A DNA stretch of 64,000 nt from Robinsoniella peoriensis (GCF_042680125.1 NZ_JBHTNY010000007.1), one strand, 5' to 3'; positions 50,314-58,965 are shown, counted from the first letter of the stretch. Program-made: numbers and translations. The notes: a model not told the origin generated them from the letters alone.

Positions 50314-51492
50314 ATGACAAATTTACTTGTAAAAACTTTTATTAAAAATCCTCAGGACACCGATAATATTATGGTACGGACCGCATACGGAACCTTAGCC
50401 GGTATCGTAGGCATTTTCTGTAATGTGCTGTTATTCATCGTGAAACTTGTCATTGGAATCGGTCTGCACAGTGTATCGGTTATGGCGGATGCATTTAATA
50501 ACCTTTCCGATGCCGGTTCTTCTATTATAAGTCTGATCGGCGTTAAGATGGCGAGCAAACCTGCAGACCAGGATCATCCTTTCGGACATGGGCGCATTGA
50601 ATATATTGCTGCTCTGATTGTTTCATTTTTAGTCATTGAGGTAGGATTTACTTTTTTCAAGGATTCTTTTGGTAAAATATTTAACCCGGAGGAAATTTCA
50701 TTCCAGGTGACTTCCCTGGTAATCCTGGTTTTATCCATAGGCGTAAAGCTTTGGCTGGGCTTTTTTAATAAAAAACTTGGTAAACGGATAAATTCTACTG
50801 TTATGATGGCGGCCGCCACAGATTCCATGGGGGATGTTATCACTACCTCCGTTACGATTGTTTCGATTCTTGTATTTGGCATTTTCCATATCAACATCGA
50901 CGGTTATGTTGGAATCCTGGTTGCCGGTATTGTAATCTGGGCAGGAATCGGCATTGCCAAAGATACGTTAAAACCACTGATCGGAGAACCTGCCGATCCC
51001 CAGTTGTATAAGGATATCACGGAAATGGTGGAAGGCTACGACGGGATTGCAGGAAGCCACGACTTAATTATCCATAACTATGGTCCGGGACGCAGCATGG
51101 CATCCATTCATGCTGAGGTTCCAAATGACGTGGATGTTGAATCCTCTCATGAAGTTATTGATAAGGCGGAGCGGGAAGTCGGCAAAAAGCTTGGGATCTT
51201 CCTGGTCATTCACATGGATCCCATCGAAACGAAGAACAGCCGGATTCAAAAACTGAAACAGGAAGTCGACATTGTTATAACCAGTATCGATGACCGGCTC
51301 TCCTTTCATGATTTTCGTGTGGTAGAAGGTAAAAACCAGATTAATCTAATCTTTGACCTGGTCATCCCCCATGAATACAGCCCAAAACAGCAAAGCGACA
51401 TACAGCTTGAAATCATCTCCCAAATAACCCACTTGGATAAACGATACCAATGTGTTATAACTATAGACAAGAGTTTCGTATCAACAAACTAA
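50314..51492 (+). CDS. Cation diffusion facilitator (CDF) metal exporter
   Basis: 392 residues; six membrane helices and a cytoplasmic C-terminal metal-sensing domain. The metal-site motifs are ADAFNNLSDAGSSIISLIG in helix 2 and DQDHPFGHGRIEYIAALIVS in the loop and helix 3, plus DSMGDVITT in helix 5. Relatives (YeaB/FieF) export Zn, Mn or Fe using the proton gradient. The ATG at 50314 is chosen; a TTG four codons upstream is possible. A 14-bp palindrome (GCAGGCATGCCTGC, 50280-50293) lies just before it. Followed by pncB after 16 bases. Confidence 0.93.
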   Translation: MTNLLVKTFIKNPQDTDNIMVRTAYGTLAGIVGIFCNVLLFIVKLVIGIGLHSVSVMADAFNNLSDAGSSIISLIGVKMASKPADQDHPFGHGRIEYIAALIVSFLVIEVGFTFFKDSFGKIFNPEEISFQVTSLVILVLSIGVKLWLGFFNKKLGKRINSTVMMAAATDSMGDVITTSVTIVSILVFGIFHINIDGYVGILVAGIVIWAGIGIAKDTLKPLIGEPADPQLYKDITEMVEGYDGIAGSHDLIIHNYGPGRSMASIHAEVPNDVDVESSHEVIDKAEREVGKKLGIFLVIHMDPIETKNSRIQKLKQEVDIVITSIDDRLSFHDFRVVEGKNQINLIFDLVIPHEYSPKQQSDIQLEIISQITHLDKRYQCVITIDKSFVSTN

Positions 51493-51508
51493 GACAAAGG
51501 AGCAAGTT

Positions 51509-52972
51509 ATGAGTACAATGAATTTAACGCTATTAACAGATTTTTATGAATTAACCATGATGCAGGGTTATTTTAAGAATCATACGGATGAAGTAGTGGT
51601 CTTTGATGCTTTTTACCGCAAGAACCCGTCGGACGGGGGCTTTGCCATTGCGGCAGGTCTGGAACAGGTGATGGATTATATTAAAAACCTGAAGTTCAGC
51701 AAAGATGATGTAGACTATCTGAGAGGACTTGGTACCTTTGATGAAGACTTCCTGAATTATCTGGCAGATTTCCGGTTTACCGGCGATATTTATGCCATTC
51801 CTGAAGGAACTGTTGTCTTCCCAAGAGAACCTCTGGTAAAAGTAATTGCACCTATTATGGAAGCACAGTTAGTCGAAACGGCTATCCTGACAATAATAAA
51901 TCACCAGAGTCTCATCGCCACTAAGGCATCCAGGGTGGTATATGCCGCAAAAGGTGACGGTATTATGGAATTTGGGCTTCGCCGTGCACAGGGTCCGGAT
52001 GCAGGCGTATACGGCGCCAGAGCTGCCATGATCGGGGGATGCGTGGGAACTTCCAATGTACTTGCCGGTCAGCTTTTTGATGTACCGGTGAAAGGCACAC
52101 ATGCCCACAGCTGGATTATGAGTTTTCCGGATGAATATACGGCATTTAAAAAATATGCAGACCTATATCCGGATGCATGCTGCCTTCTGGTGGATACCTA
52201 TGATACTTTAAAATCAGGAGTTCCCAATGCCATTCGTATCTTTACCGAAATGAAGGAAGCCGGCATTCCTCTTAAAAATTATGGAATCCGTCTGGACAGC
52301 GGTGACCTTGCATATATGTCTAAAAAAGCCCGTATCATGTTAGATGATGCCGGATTCAAAGATGCTTTTATTTCCGCATCCAGCGATCTGGACGAATATC
52401 TGATCGACAGCCTGAAAGCACAGGGCTGCAAAATTACTTCCTGGGGTGTTGGAACCAATCTGATTACCTCCAAAGACTGCCCTGCATTTGGCGGGGTATA
52501 TAAGCTGGCTGCCATTCAGAATAGTAAAACAGGAGAATTTATACCTAAAATCAAACTTTCTGAAAATACAGAAAAGATTACAAATCCGGGCAATAAAACG
52601 ATCTACCGCATCTATGATAAAACTGCAAAAAAAATAAAAGCCGACCTGATCGCTCTTGCGGACGAAACCTTTGATGAAGGAAATGACATGATTATCTTCG
52701 ACCCGCTTGAGACCTGGAAAAAAACTAAAATCCATGCAGGCACCTTTACTCTGCGGGAATTGTTAGTTCCGGTATTTAAAAACGGGGAATGCATTTATAC
52801 CTCTCCATCCGTAATGGAAATCCGTGATTACTGTAAACAGGAACTGGATACTCTCTGGGATGAAACAAAACGTTTTGTAAACCCACACGACGTTTACGTT
52901 GACCTCTCTGACAAGCTGTTCGGTATCAAGTCCGAACTTCTGGAAAAGATGAGCATGGATGCATTAAAGTAA
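51509..52972 (+). CDS. pncB: Nicotinate phosphoribosyltransferase
   Basis: NAD salvage enzyme converting nicotinate and PRPP to NaMN. 487 residues, the long clostridial type. N-terminal TLLTDFYELTMMQGYF, the phosphorylated-histidine region VKGTHAHSWIMSFPDEYTAF (about 194-213), DTYDTLKSGVPNAI and RLDSGDLAYMSKKAR are visible. GGAG lies 8 bases before the ATG. Follows the CDF gene on the same transcript; a terminator directly follows, whose 3' arm carries the vanY ribosome binding site. Confidence 0.97.
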   Translation: MSTMNLTLLTDFYELTMMQGYFKNHTDEVVVFDAFYRKNPSDGGFAIAAGLEQVMDYIKNLKFSKDDVDYLRGLGTFDEDFLNYLADFRFTGDIYAIPEGTVVFPREPLVKVIAPIMEAQLVETAILTIINHQSLIATKASRVVYAAKGDGIMEFGLRRAQGPDAGVYGARAAMIGGCVGTSNVLAGQLFDVPVKGTHAHSWIMSFPDEYTAFKKYADLYPDACCLLVDTYDTLKSGVPNAIRIFTEMKEAGIPLKNYGIRLDSGDLAYMSKKARIMLDDAGFKDAFISASSDLDEYLIDSLKAQGCKITSWGVGTNLITSKDCPAFGGVYKLAAIQNSKTGEFIPKIKLSENTEKITNPGNKTIYRIYDKTAKKIKADLIALADETFDEGNDMIIFDPLETWKKTKIHAGTFTLRELLVPVFKNGECIYTSPSVMEIRDYCKQELDTLWDETKRFVNPHDVYVDLSDKLFGIKSELLEKMSMDALK

Positions 52973-53002
52973 AATTCTTATTTTAAGAATTCACGCATAT
53001 AT

Positions 53003-53052
53003 AAAAAGACTCCTTCATATACATATATAGCTTATATGAAAGGAGTCTTTTT
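53003..53052 (+). terminator. Terminator after pncB that contains the vanY ribosome binding site
   Basis: AAAAAGACTCCTT-CATATA, loop, TATATG-AAAGGAGTCTTTTT: nineteen pairs with one bulged base. The T run ends directly at the vanY ATG (53053), and AAAGGAG in the 3' arm is the only Shine-Dalgarno of vanY. Confidence 0.75.
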
Positions 53053-53616
53053 ATGTCCCAATATGATATTCTTGTGAACAGGCACCACCTTTTAGACCCC
53101 GGTACTGTTCCCGCGTCCCTTGTAGACCCCGGTGTCCCTTTTGATGCCCTTCCTGATGATCCGAAAAGGCTTCTGGAACCCCAGACTGCCAAAGCAGTAA
53201 GAGAACTCTTTGCCCATGCTGTCGATCAAGGTATCAACCTCTACGGCATATCCGGGTACCGTTCTTATTACCGGCAGATGGAGCTCTATAATCCGGACAG
53301 AAATCCGCTCTATGTAGCCCCGCCGGGCGGCAGTGAGCACCAGACCGGGCTGGCTCTGGATGTTTCCTGTTCCGCCGTGGGGCTGGATCTGACAGAAGAT
53401 TTCGCGGATACTGCAGAAGGCATCTGGCTTGCTAAAAATGCACCATTATATGGGTTCATCATCCGCTATCCCAAATCGAAAGAAGACATAACCGGGTATG
53501 CATACGAGCCGTGGCACATACGCTATGTAACGAAACCTCTGGCCCATTATCTCACCATCACAGATCTTACCCTGGAAGAATACCATCAGCAATCCATCAA
53601 AATATGTTCCTGCTGA
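53053..53616 (+). CDS. D-alanyl-D-alanine carboxypeptidase, VanY family
   Basis: Zinc peptidase of family M15B that removes the terminal D-Ala of peptidoglycan precursors or stems. 187 residues. The metal ligands are seen in SEHQTGLALDVS (His and Asp, about 93-104) and EPWHIRYV (His, about 154-161), with GISGYRSYYRQMELY upstream. No signal peptide or membrane anchor is present, unlike many VanY proteins, so the protein may be cytoplasmic, truncated, or start further upstream in a lost signal region. The ribosome binding site is within a terminator stem. A decayed copy of the 3' end follows. Confidence 0.88.
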   Translation: MSQYDILVNRHHLLDPGTVPASLVDPGVPFDALPDDPKRLLEPQTAKAVRELFAHAVDQGINLYGISGYRSYYRQMELYNPDRNPLYVAPPGGSEHQTGLALDVSCSAVGLDLTEDFADTAEGIWLAKNAPLYGFIIRYPKSKEDITGYAYEPWHIRYVTKPLAHYLTITDLTLEEYHQQSIKICSC

Positions 53617-53624
53617 TACCACTT

Positions 53625-53783
53625 ATTCCCAGAGAAAACAAGGCCGGATATGCCTACGAACCCAAGCATATCTGGTCTTGTCCTGTAATCCCTGGCACTT
53701 CATCTTACGATAACCGGATCACCGGGTCTCCATTAGAGGAATACCACAGGCATGTCTCTATTGTTCCATTTGACGTCCCATGA
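53625..53783 (+). pseudogene. Decayed duplicate of the vanY 3' end
   Basis: In the plus strand the translated stretch AGYAYEPKHIWS...ITGSPLEEYHRHVSI repeats the end of the preceding VanY (TGYAYEPWHIRY...TDLTLEEYHQQSI), with the zinc-ligand motif EPWH changed to EPKH. Intervening residues no longer align. No start codon or ribosome binding site of its own. It overlaps the 3' end of spoVT, which runs the other way. Confidence 0.75.
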
Positions 53784-54306
53784 ATCCCGAAGCACATTTT
53801 GCTACAATCCGTTCTGTATCACCCATTTTTCCCTTCTCATCCTTGCTGATGAGAATCACAGCCCCAATAGCATCTCCCTCGCAGAGGATCGGGCTGATTA
53901 CCTGTGCAAGGTTCTCTTCCATATCCTCTCCGGTTATTTTTACATAATTTTTGTCATCCCGGTTTGACAAAACATTTTCACGGTCATTGATGATTCGTTC
54001 TAATGCTTTACTGATCGCTTTACCAATCATATCTTTTTTTATTCCGCCTGCGGTGGCAATCACCTGGTCACGGTCCGTTATGCAGACTCCATGTCCTGTA
54101 CTGTAAGCCAGTGATTCTGCATATTCTTTGGCAAATGCCCCCAGTTCACCTATAGGGGAATACTTCTTCAATATAATTTCGCCTTCTCTATCGGTAAAGA
54201 TCTCAAGTGGATCGCCTTCTCTGATTCGAAGCGTCCTTCTTATTTCTTTTGGTATAACCACTCGACCCAGGTCGTCAATTCTTCTAACAATGCCTGTAGC
54301 TTTCAT
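53758..54306 (-). CDS. spoVT: Stage V sporulation protein T
   Basis: Forespore transcription regulator that tunes sigma-G genes. 182 residues. N-terminal AbrB-type swapped-hairpin domain (MKATGIVRRIDDLGRVVIPK, EIRRTLRIREGDPLEIF, residues 1-52) and a C-terminal GAF-like domain (about 60-178, with HGVCITDRDQVIATAGG). Full length. This marks a spore former. GGAGGA lies before the ATG, in a stem that may hide it. It follows the OmpR/histidine kinase pair on the same strand with 115 bases between. In other Clostridia it sits near mfd-prsA, as here. Confidence 0.97.
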   Translation of the reverse strand: MKATGIVRRIDDLGRVVIPKEIRRTLRIREGDPLEIFTDREGEIILKKYSPIGELGAFAKEYAESLAYSTGHGVCITDRDQVIATAGGIKKDMIGKAISKALERIINDRENVLSNRDDKNYVKITGEDMEENLAQVISPILCEGDAIGAVILISKDEKGKMGDTERIVAKCASGFMGRQMEQ

Positions 54307-54314
54307 AAAATTAA

Positions 54315-54383
54315 TTCCTCCATTTTATTTTCTCATGGTTCGTACTTTAGTACCCATGATCTATTATTTGTAAAATGGAGGAA
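54315..54383 (-). promoter_or_regulatory. Leader stem-loop hiding the spoVT ribosome binding site
   Basis: TTCCTCCATTTTA (54371-54383 in minus sense) is perfectly complementary over 13 bases to TAAAATGGAGGAA (54315-54327), which holds the spoVT Shine-Dalgarno. Between them is a second hairpin CATGG-GTAC-taaa-GTAC-gaa-CCATG (54334-54358). The tail before the ATG, TTAATTTT, is U-rich. Confidence 0.7.
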
Positions 54384-54421
54384 ATTATGCTTAATTTTTC
54401 ATTATTTTGAATTTTTTATTT

Positions 54422-55651
54422 TTAAAGCAGAACGGTAAACCAGATAGACTTACCGCCTTCACTTTGTACGGATATCTTTCCTTTGTGCGCTTTTACGATA
54501 TTCTGGGCAATGGATAACCCGATTCCATATCCCCCGGTATCTCTGGACCGTGATGAATCTGCCCGGTAAAAACGATCAAACAATTTATTCAGATTATCCT
54601 TTGGAAGATCCTTTCCTGTATTATATACTTCCAGCCTGACCGCCTTGCCCGCCGCCGACAAAGAAATTTTAATCTGTCCACCGGGCTCAGCATATTTAAC
54701 AGCATTATCCACAAGAATTGTAACTAACTGTCGAATACTGCTCTCATCCCCATGCAGGATCAGATTAGACTGGATATTCAGATCAAAATGCTTGTTCTGC
54801 AGCTCCGCCACCGCTTCAAAAGGTGCCGCAGCTTCCAGAACCACCTCACTTACCGGAAAATTCCCAAAGATCAGCTGAATATTCTCCTCGTCCATCTTCG
54901 CAAGCGCCAGCAGATTTTTCACCAGTTTATCCAGCCTGGCTGTCTGGCTCCGGATACTGTCAACCCATTCATTTTTTCCGGTACTTAATTCCAGCACATC
55001 CGCATCCGCAGAAATAATAGCCAGCGGCGTCTTGATCTCATGCCCCGCATCGGTGATAAACTGCTTCTGTTTTTCCATATTCTCAATAACCGGCTGAACT
55101 GCTTTTTTCGACAGAATGAAAATCAGGATGAAGATCAGCAGCAGACAGGATATTGCAATTACAAAAGATAAAATTGCGAACAGCGTCACCATCTGTATCT
55201 GGGACCGGCAATCTACGAATACGGTCAGTGTACCGAATTCCTTTTCCACAACCATAAACTTATATATTCCATTAAAACCGCTTTTCCTGCCGGTTTCCAA
55301 TACCTTTGCGGTATATTCTTTAGCCTCCGTCTCGGAAATCGCTGCAACATGACTGGTGTCTGTCTGTAATACTTTGCCATCCGCCCCGCATTCCACGATG
55401 AAATAGCGCGTCTCATACTGGGTTTCTTCTGTCATTTCAAAACCAAAACCCACATTCAGTTTTTCGGACTTATCCTTCTCAAATTCCGGAAACCTCCCGT
55501 CATTTTCTGATAAAACATACAGGACGCCATCCATCTTCCGGTTCATCTGATAAATGTTTGCTGCATTAATTACACCGATTAACAATATCATCACAAGCGC
55601 CACCGCCCCCATGGTAATTAATATAAACTTTTTTTGCAGCTTTTTAATCAT
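54422..55651 (-). CDS. Two-component sensor histidine kinase
   Basis: 409 residues. Two membrane helices (about 10-32 and 157-182) bracket an extracellular sensor loop, followed by HisKA with AGHEIKTPLAIISADADVLE (His at about 205) and a HATPase domain with VDNAVKYAEPGGQI, DRFYRADSSRSRDTGGYGIG and GLSIAQNIVKAHKG. The OmpR regulator lies 78 bases upstream. The stimulus is unknown. GAGG before the ATG. Confidence 0.94.
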   Translation of the reverse strand: MIKKLQKKFILITMGAVALVMILLIGVINAANIYQMNRKMDGVLYVLSENDGRFPEFEKDKSEKLNVGFGFEMTEETQYETRYFIVECGADGKVLQTDTSHVAAISETEAKEYTAKVLETGRKSGFNGIYKFMVVEKEFGTLTVFVDCRSQIQMVTLFAILSFVIAISCLLLIFILIFILSKKAVQPVIENMEKQKQFITDAGHEIKTPLAIISADADVLELSTGKNEWVDSIRSQTARLDKLVKNLLALAKMDEENIQLIFGNFPVSEVVLEAAAPFEAVAELQNKHFDLNIQSNLILHGDESSIRQLVTILVDNAVKYAEPGGQIKISLSAAGKAVRLEVYNTGKDLPKDNLNKLFDRFYRADSSRSRDTGGYGIGLSIAQNIVKAHKGKISVQSEGGKSIWFTVLL

Positions 55652-55729
55652 GTTTATACCTCCTGCATACCGCAGACGGGTCTGTGGTACTGCACCAATA
55701 GAAAGTTTGAAATGATTTTTGTTTCAAAC

Positions 55730-56398
55730 TCATTCCTCCAGTGTATAGCCTACGCCCCTGGCTGCCTTAATTTCCACATTTGCATTAAGTGCAGCAAGCT
55801 TTTTGCGCAGGTAGGATATATAAACCCATACCACATTCATCTCTGACTCTGAGTCATATCCCCAAATCCGCTCCATGAATTGTTCCGTAGAAATTAATCG
55901 CTTTGGATTATTCATTAAAATCTCCATCATCTGGAACTCTTTATTTCCCAGACGAAAGGATGCATTTTCACCGGACAATTCATAGTTTGCTTTATTTAAT
56001 GTTATATTTCCGATTGTTATGGTACTCGGTGTAAACTCTGACTGCCTTCTCATCATGGCACGTACCCTTGCCAGCAGTTCTCCCATGGCAAATGGTTTTG
56101 TAAGATAATCATCTGCCCCCAGATCCAGTCCGGCAATGCGGTCCTGAATCTCCGATTTCGCAGTAAGCATCAGCACCGGAGTTCCAATTCCCCTTTTTCG
56201 AAGTTCCTCTAACACTTCCAGTCCGTTCATCTTAGGCATCATAATATCCAGAATAATCCCATCATAGTTTTGCGCAAATCCGTAATCTAATGCATCGGCT
56301 CCATCATACACCGCATCTACCGAATAATTATTATGTTTTAAAATGGCGGCCAGCGCCTTTGATAAATCTATCTCGTCTTCCGCTAACAAAATCCTCAT
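55730..56398 (-). CDS. OmpR-family response regulator
   Basis: 222 residues. Receiver domain (MRILLAEDEIDLSKALAAIL; phospho-Asp in GIILDIMMPKMNGLEVLEEL at about 51) and a C-terminal winged helix (LNKANYELSGENASFRLGNK, MERIWGYDSESEMNVVWVYI). The ATG at 56398 follows GGAGGCAGATAC; a longer open frame upstream is not homologous to the family. Partner of the histidine kinase downstream. Upstream lies a hairpin element with a GCGTGTTTGAA end. Confidence 0.94.
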   Translation of the reverse strand: MRILLAEDEIDLSKALAAILKHNNYSVDAVYDGADALDYGFAQNYDGIILDIMMPKMNGLEVLEELRKRGIGTPVLMLTAKSEIQDRIAGLDLGADDYLTKPFAMGELLARVRAMMRRQSEFTPSTITIGNITLNKANYELSGENASFRLGNKEFQMMEILMNNPKRLISTEQFMERIWGYDSESEMNVVWVYISYLRKKLAALNANVEIKAARGVGYTLEE

Positions 56399-56422
56399 GT
56401 ATCTGCCTCCGTTTTCCCATAT

Positions 56423-56493
56423 AGCGTGTTTGAATATAACTTTCTGACAGCTGCTCTTCACAGTTTGCGGGAGTTTGTCCCGAATGAAGAGCA
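56423..56493. repeat. Hairpin element before the OmpR-type regulator
   Basis: Begins AGCGTGTTTGAA, the same 12-base end as the element at 22821, but the other end is different. It contains TGCTCTTCA (56452-56460) and its exact complement TGAAGAGCA (56485-56493) with an inner GGGA/TCCC. No T run follows. Confidence 0.5.
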
Positions 56494-56559
56494 CGTTTTA
56501 TCCACTATACACCATTTCTATGTAAAATCTGTGTACCTGCCCGCTTTTTTCTGGCATCA

Positions 56560-57207
56560 TCATAAATTATCTCCATCCTCAATCATATCACGGATTGTCT
56601 GCAGGTTCAGATCGGCTGATGCAATTTCATCTGCGCAGCGCTTTAATTCTCCTACGATCATTTCCTGGTTTGCAATACTTTTTTTATATTTCAACTGGTG
56701 CTCCAGGCTTGCCCAGCAATCCATTGCAATGGTTCTTATCTGGATCTCACAAAACACCCGGCAGATTCCATCCGCCAGATGAATGGGCACTTCCACAATC
56801 ATGTGGTAACTGCGATAGCCGTTTGGTTTTGGATTTTGAATATAGTCCTTTTCTTCCAGCACCCGGATATCCGACTGTTTATGCAGCATCTTTGCAACAA
56901 AATACACATCATCCACAAAAGCGCAGATAACCCGGATTCCCGCTGCATCATACACTTTTGTCATGGCATTTTCCCGTGTTGGTTCCAGTCCGTGGCGTAA
57001 CAGCTTTTCTCTCATGCTTACCGGTGATTTAATTCTGGATTTGCAGTATTCGATAGGATCCCGGTTATGGTGTGCTTTGCGGTATTTCCGTATGATATCA
57101 AGTCTTGATGTTAGTTCTATGACCGCACCTTCCAGTAATACCAGGGAATCCTGGTAGAAATCACAATCCTGCGAAAGTACTTTTTCATCTATTGCATATT
57201 GAAACAT
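56560..57207 (-). CDS. Small alarmone synthetase (RelQ/YjbM-like)
   Basis: Makes (p)ppGpp from GTP/GDP and ATP under stress; a single RelA/SpoT synthetase domain without hydrolase or ACT domains. 215 residues, typical. Substrate motifs are RVICAFVDDVYFVAKML (about 96-112), NPKPNGYRSYHMIVEVPI (about 128-145) and EIQIRTIAMDCWASLEHQLK (about 158-177). I used the ATG at 57207 after GGGGG; a TTG five codons earlier lies at the binding site. Stands alone on the minus strand. Confidence 0.93.
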   Translation of the reverse strand: MFQYAIDEKVLSQDCDFYQDSLVLLEGAVIELTSRLDIIRKYRKAHHNRDPIEYCKSRIKSPVSMREKLLRHGLEPTRENAMTKVYDAAGIRVICAFVDDVYFVAKMLHKQSDIRVLEEKDYIQNPKPNGYRSYHMIVEVPIHLADGICRVFCEIQIRTIAMDCWASLEHQLKYKKSIANQEMIVGELKRCADEIASADLNLQTIRDMIEDGDNL

Positions 57208-57330
57208 GTACGATACCCCCAATTTTATATTTACAAAGGGGATTATAACTGACCAACCTTAAAATAACTTTAAAGAAACCCATTTTCGTTTCCTTTTCCT
57301 GCACAATTTAGAAAAGACAACATATATGTA

Positions 57331-57360
57331 TTGTCAAATGTGTAAGTAAGGTGATAAAAT
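57331..57360 (+). promoter_or_regulatory. Candidate promoter of the CmpB-like gene
   Basis: TTGTCA (57331-57336), 18-base spacer, TAAAAT (57355-57360); 42 bases before the ATG. Moderate match. Confidence 0.5.
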
Positions 57361-57402
57361 ATATTTACAAAACATCATTGCAACTTACAAAGGAGAAACA
57401 AA

Positions 57403-58050
57403 ATGGCAAATGCTGTAACGGATTCTATTGATACCTTTTTTGAGGAACATCACATAGAACCGCCGCGCTTTGATTACAATATGAAATACAGTCTCACCAC
57501 GCTGATTCTTTTATTTTTCAGCTTTTCTTTTATTGGATGGATATGGGAAGTGGGGCTTCACATCGCCCAGGCAGGTGAATTTGTAAACCGTGGGGTACTG
57601 TTTGGCCCCTGGCTTCCAATTTACGGAAGCGGCGGCGTTATGATACTGCTCCTGCTGCGCAGATTTTTCCACCGTCCTGTTCTCACCTTCTTTTTAAATA
57701 TGTTCCTGTGTTCCGGAATTGAATATTTTACCAGTTGGTTTTTGGAAACAACCAAAGGTGTCCGCTGGTGGGATTACAGTGGTTATTTTTTGAATGTAAA
57801 CGGACGGATTTGTCTGGAGGGCTCCGTTATTTTTGGACTTGGCGGATGTGCTATTATCTATTTTCTGGCACCCTTCCTTGGAAATCTTTATAAACGTATC
57901 ATACCATTTCTGAAAGTACTGATCTGTATCATTCTGATTGCTTTATTCAGTCTGGATACCGCTCATTCTATGATACATCCCAATACCGGTGAAGGTATTA
58001 CGGATGATATGAAAGTCAGGGAACTTCCTCCGGCAAAACCGAAACATTAA
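57403..58050 (+). CDS. Putative ABC-transporter type IV membrane protein (CmpB family)
   Basis: 215 residues, about five membrane helices (LTTLILLFFSFSFIGWIWEV, GSGGVMILLLLRRFF, TFFLNMFLCSGIEYFTSWFL, SVIFGLGGCAIIYFLAPFLG). Pfam ABC_trans_CmpB signature WWDYSGYFLNVNGRICLEGS is present at about 124-143. Function unproven; the family name is historical and no ATPase partner is nearby. AAAGGAG precedes the ATG. Ends at a terminator shared with the convergent DUF975 gene. Confidence 0.88.
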   Translation: MANAVTDSIDTFFEEHHIEPPRFDYNMKYSLTTLILLFFSFSFIGWIWEVGLHIAQAGEFVNRGVLFGPWLPIYGSGGVMILLLLRRFFHRPVLTFFLNMFLCSGIEYFTSWFLETTKGVRWWDYSGYFLNVNGRICLEGSVIFGLGGCAIIYFLAPFLGNLYKRIIPFLKVLICIILIALFSLDTAHSMIHPNTGEGITDDMKVRELPPAKPKH

Positions 58051-58085
58051 AAGGCGAAAGGACTAAGCAGCCCTATCGCCTTTTT
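58048..58085. terminator. Bidirectional terminator
   Basis: AAAAGGCGA...TCGCCTTTTT between the convergent genes ending at 58050 and 58084. T run on the plus strand, A run (T on minus) on the other. Confidence 0.85.
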
Positions 58086-58965
58086 ACATTTTTTCTGTCA
58101 TTTCATTTCTCAGCGTCATATACAATTCTGCAAATGTGGCACCCCGATATCCATTGGTAAAAAATATGGATACCAGTCCAAACGTAACAACGGACAGCAT
58201 TTCCCATCCCAAAAATGATAATTCCAAAATAAAAGTACGCCACTTCTGCCCTTTCATCATTTTTTTGGAAAGCTGAAACGCTTCTCTGCGGTCAATCTGA
58301 GGATTTTCAGCCAGAATATATGGAATCATCAGATATTCATAATACTTTATGATCCCACCCACAATTGTCAAAAACCATAATCCGGTAAATAATGACCGGA
58401 AGAACATTACCTTGACAGCATTCCAATATCTGCCCCTGCGAAACAGAAACATAATTCTTCCTATTCTGGTGCGGGACTCCATCCTGGTTTCCAGGAAAAA
58501 GCGTTTTCCCCCAACCAGCAGCAGGTTCGTCACCAACAGTGTAAATGCCAGTTCCCCGCCGGCTGCAAATATAATCAGCAACCCTTCTAAAACCGGATAA
58601 CGGTCAAATAAGTCCCCGTCTGCGCGTACTACTTTGAATACAAATGATACCGGCGCCGTAATAGTATTAAAGGGAGAAGATATCATCTCATCAATCTTCG
58701 GATCAAACAATGGCTGATTATTTTCTTCTCCCCGTATAAGCCTGCGTAAAATCTCCCAGTTGTCCACCCGGTTCTCCGGCTTCACTACCTCCACATCACG
58801 TATCTGCCTGACCTCTTCCCGCTGGCTGTACTTGTGGATAGATGTGGCAGATGAACCGTATTCCGCTCCCAGGAACGCAAGAATAAAACAGACCGCTACC
58901 GCAGCCCAATAATTCTTTTTCAGCACCTTTTTCCCTTTTTTCTTAAGTTCTTGACGCGTCCACAT
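58084..58965 (-). CDS. DUF975 family membrane protein
   Basis: 293 residues, four to six membrane helices. Signature MIPYILAENPQIDRREAFQL followed by SKKMMKGQKWRTFILELSFLGWE (about 219-262, given here in two parts) is typical of DUF975. Function unknown; common in Lachnospiraceae and lactobacilli. I use the ATG at 58965; a GTG five codons upstream is also in frame. Convergent with the CmpB-like gene, divergent from the phosphoesterase. Confidence 0.9.
   Translation of the reverse strand: MWTRQELKKKGKKVLKKNYWAAVAVCFILAFLGAEYGSSATSIHKYSQREEVRQIRDVEVVKPENRVDNWEILRRLIRGEENNQPLFDPKIDEMISSPFNTITAPVSFVFKVVRADGDLFDRYPVLEGLLIIFAAGGELAFTLLVTNLLLVGGKRFFLETRMESRTRIGRIMFLFRRGRYWNAVKVMFFRSLFTGLWFLTIVGGIIKYYEYLMIPYILAENPQIDRREAFQLSKKMMKGQKWRTFILELSFLGWEMLSVVTFGLVSIFFTNGYRGATFAELYMTLRNEMTEKM

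Noticed and set aside
53511..53783. 90-codon plus-strand open frame as a functional gene
   Set aside because: It starts out of frame inside vanY and then reads the decayed vanY duplicate; no ribosome binding site. Kept as pseudogene only.
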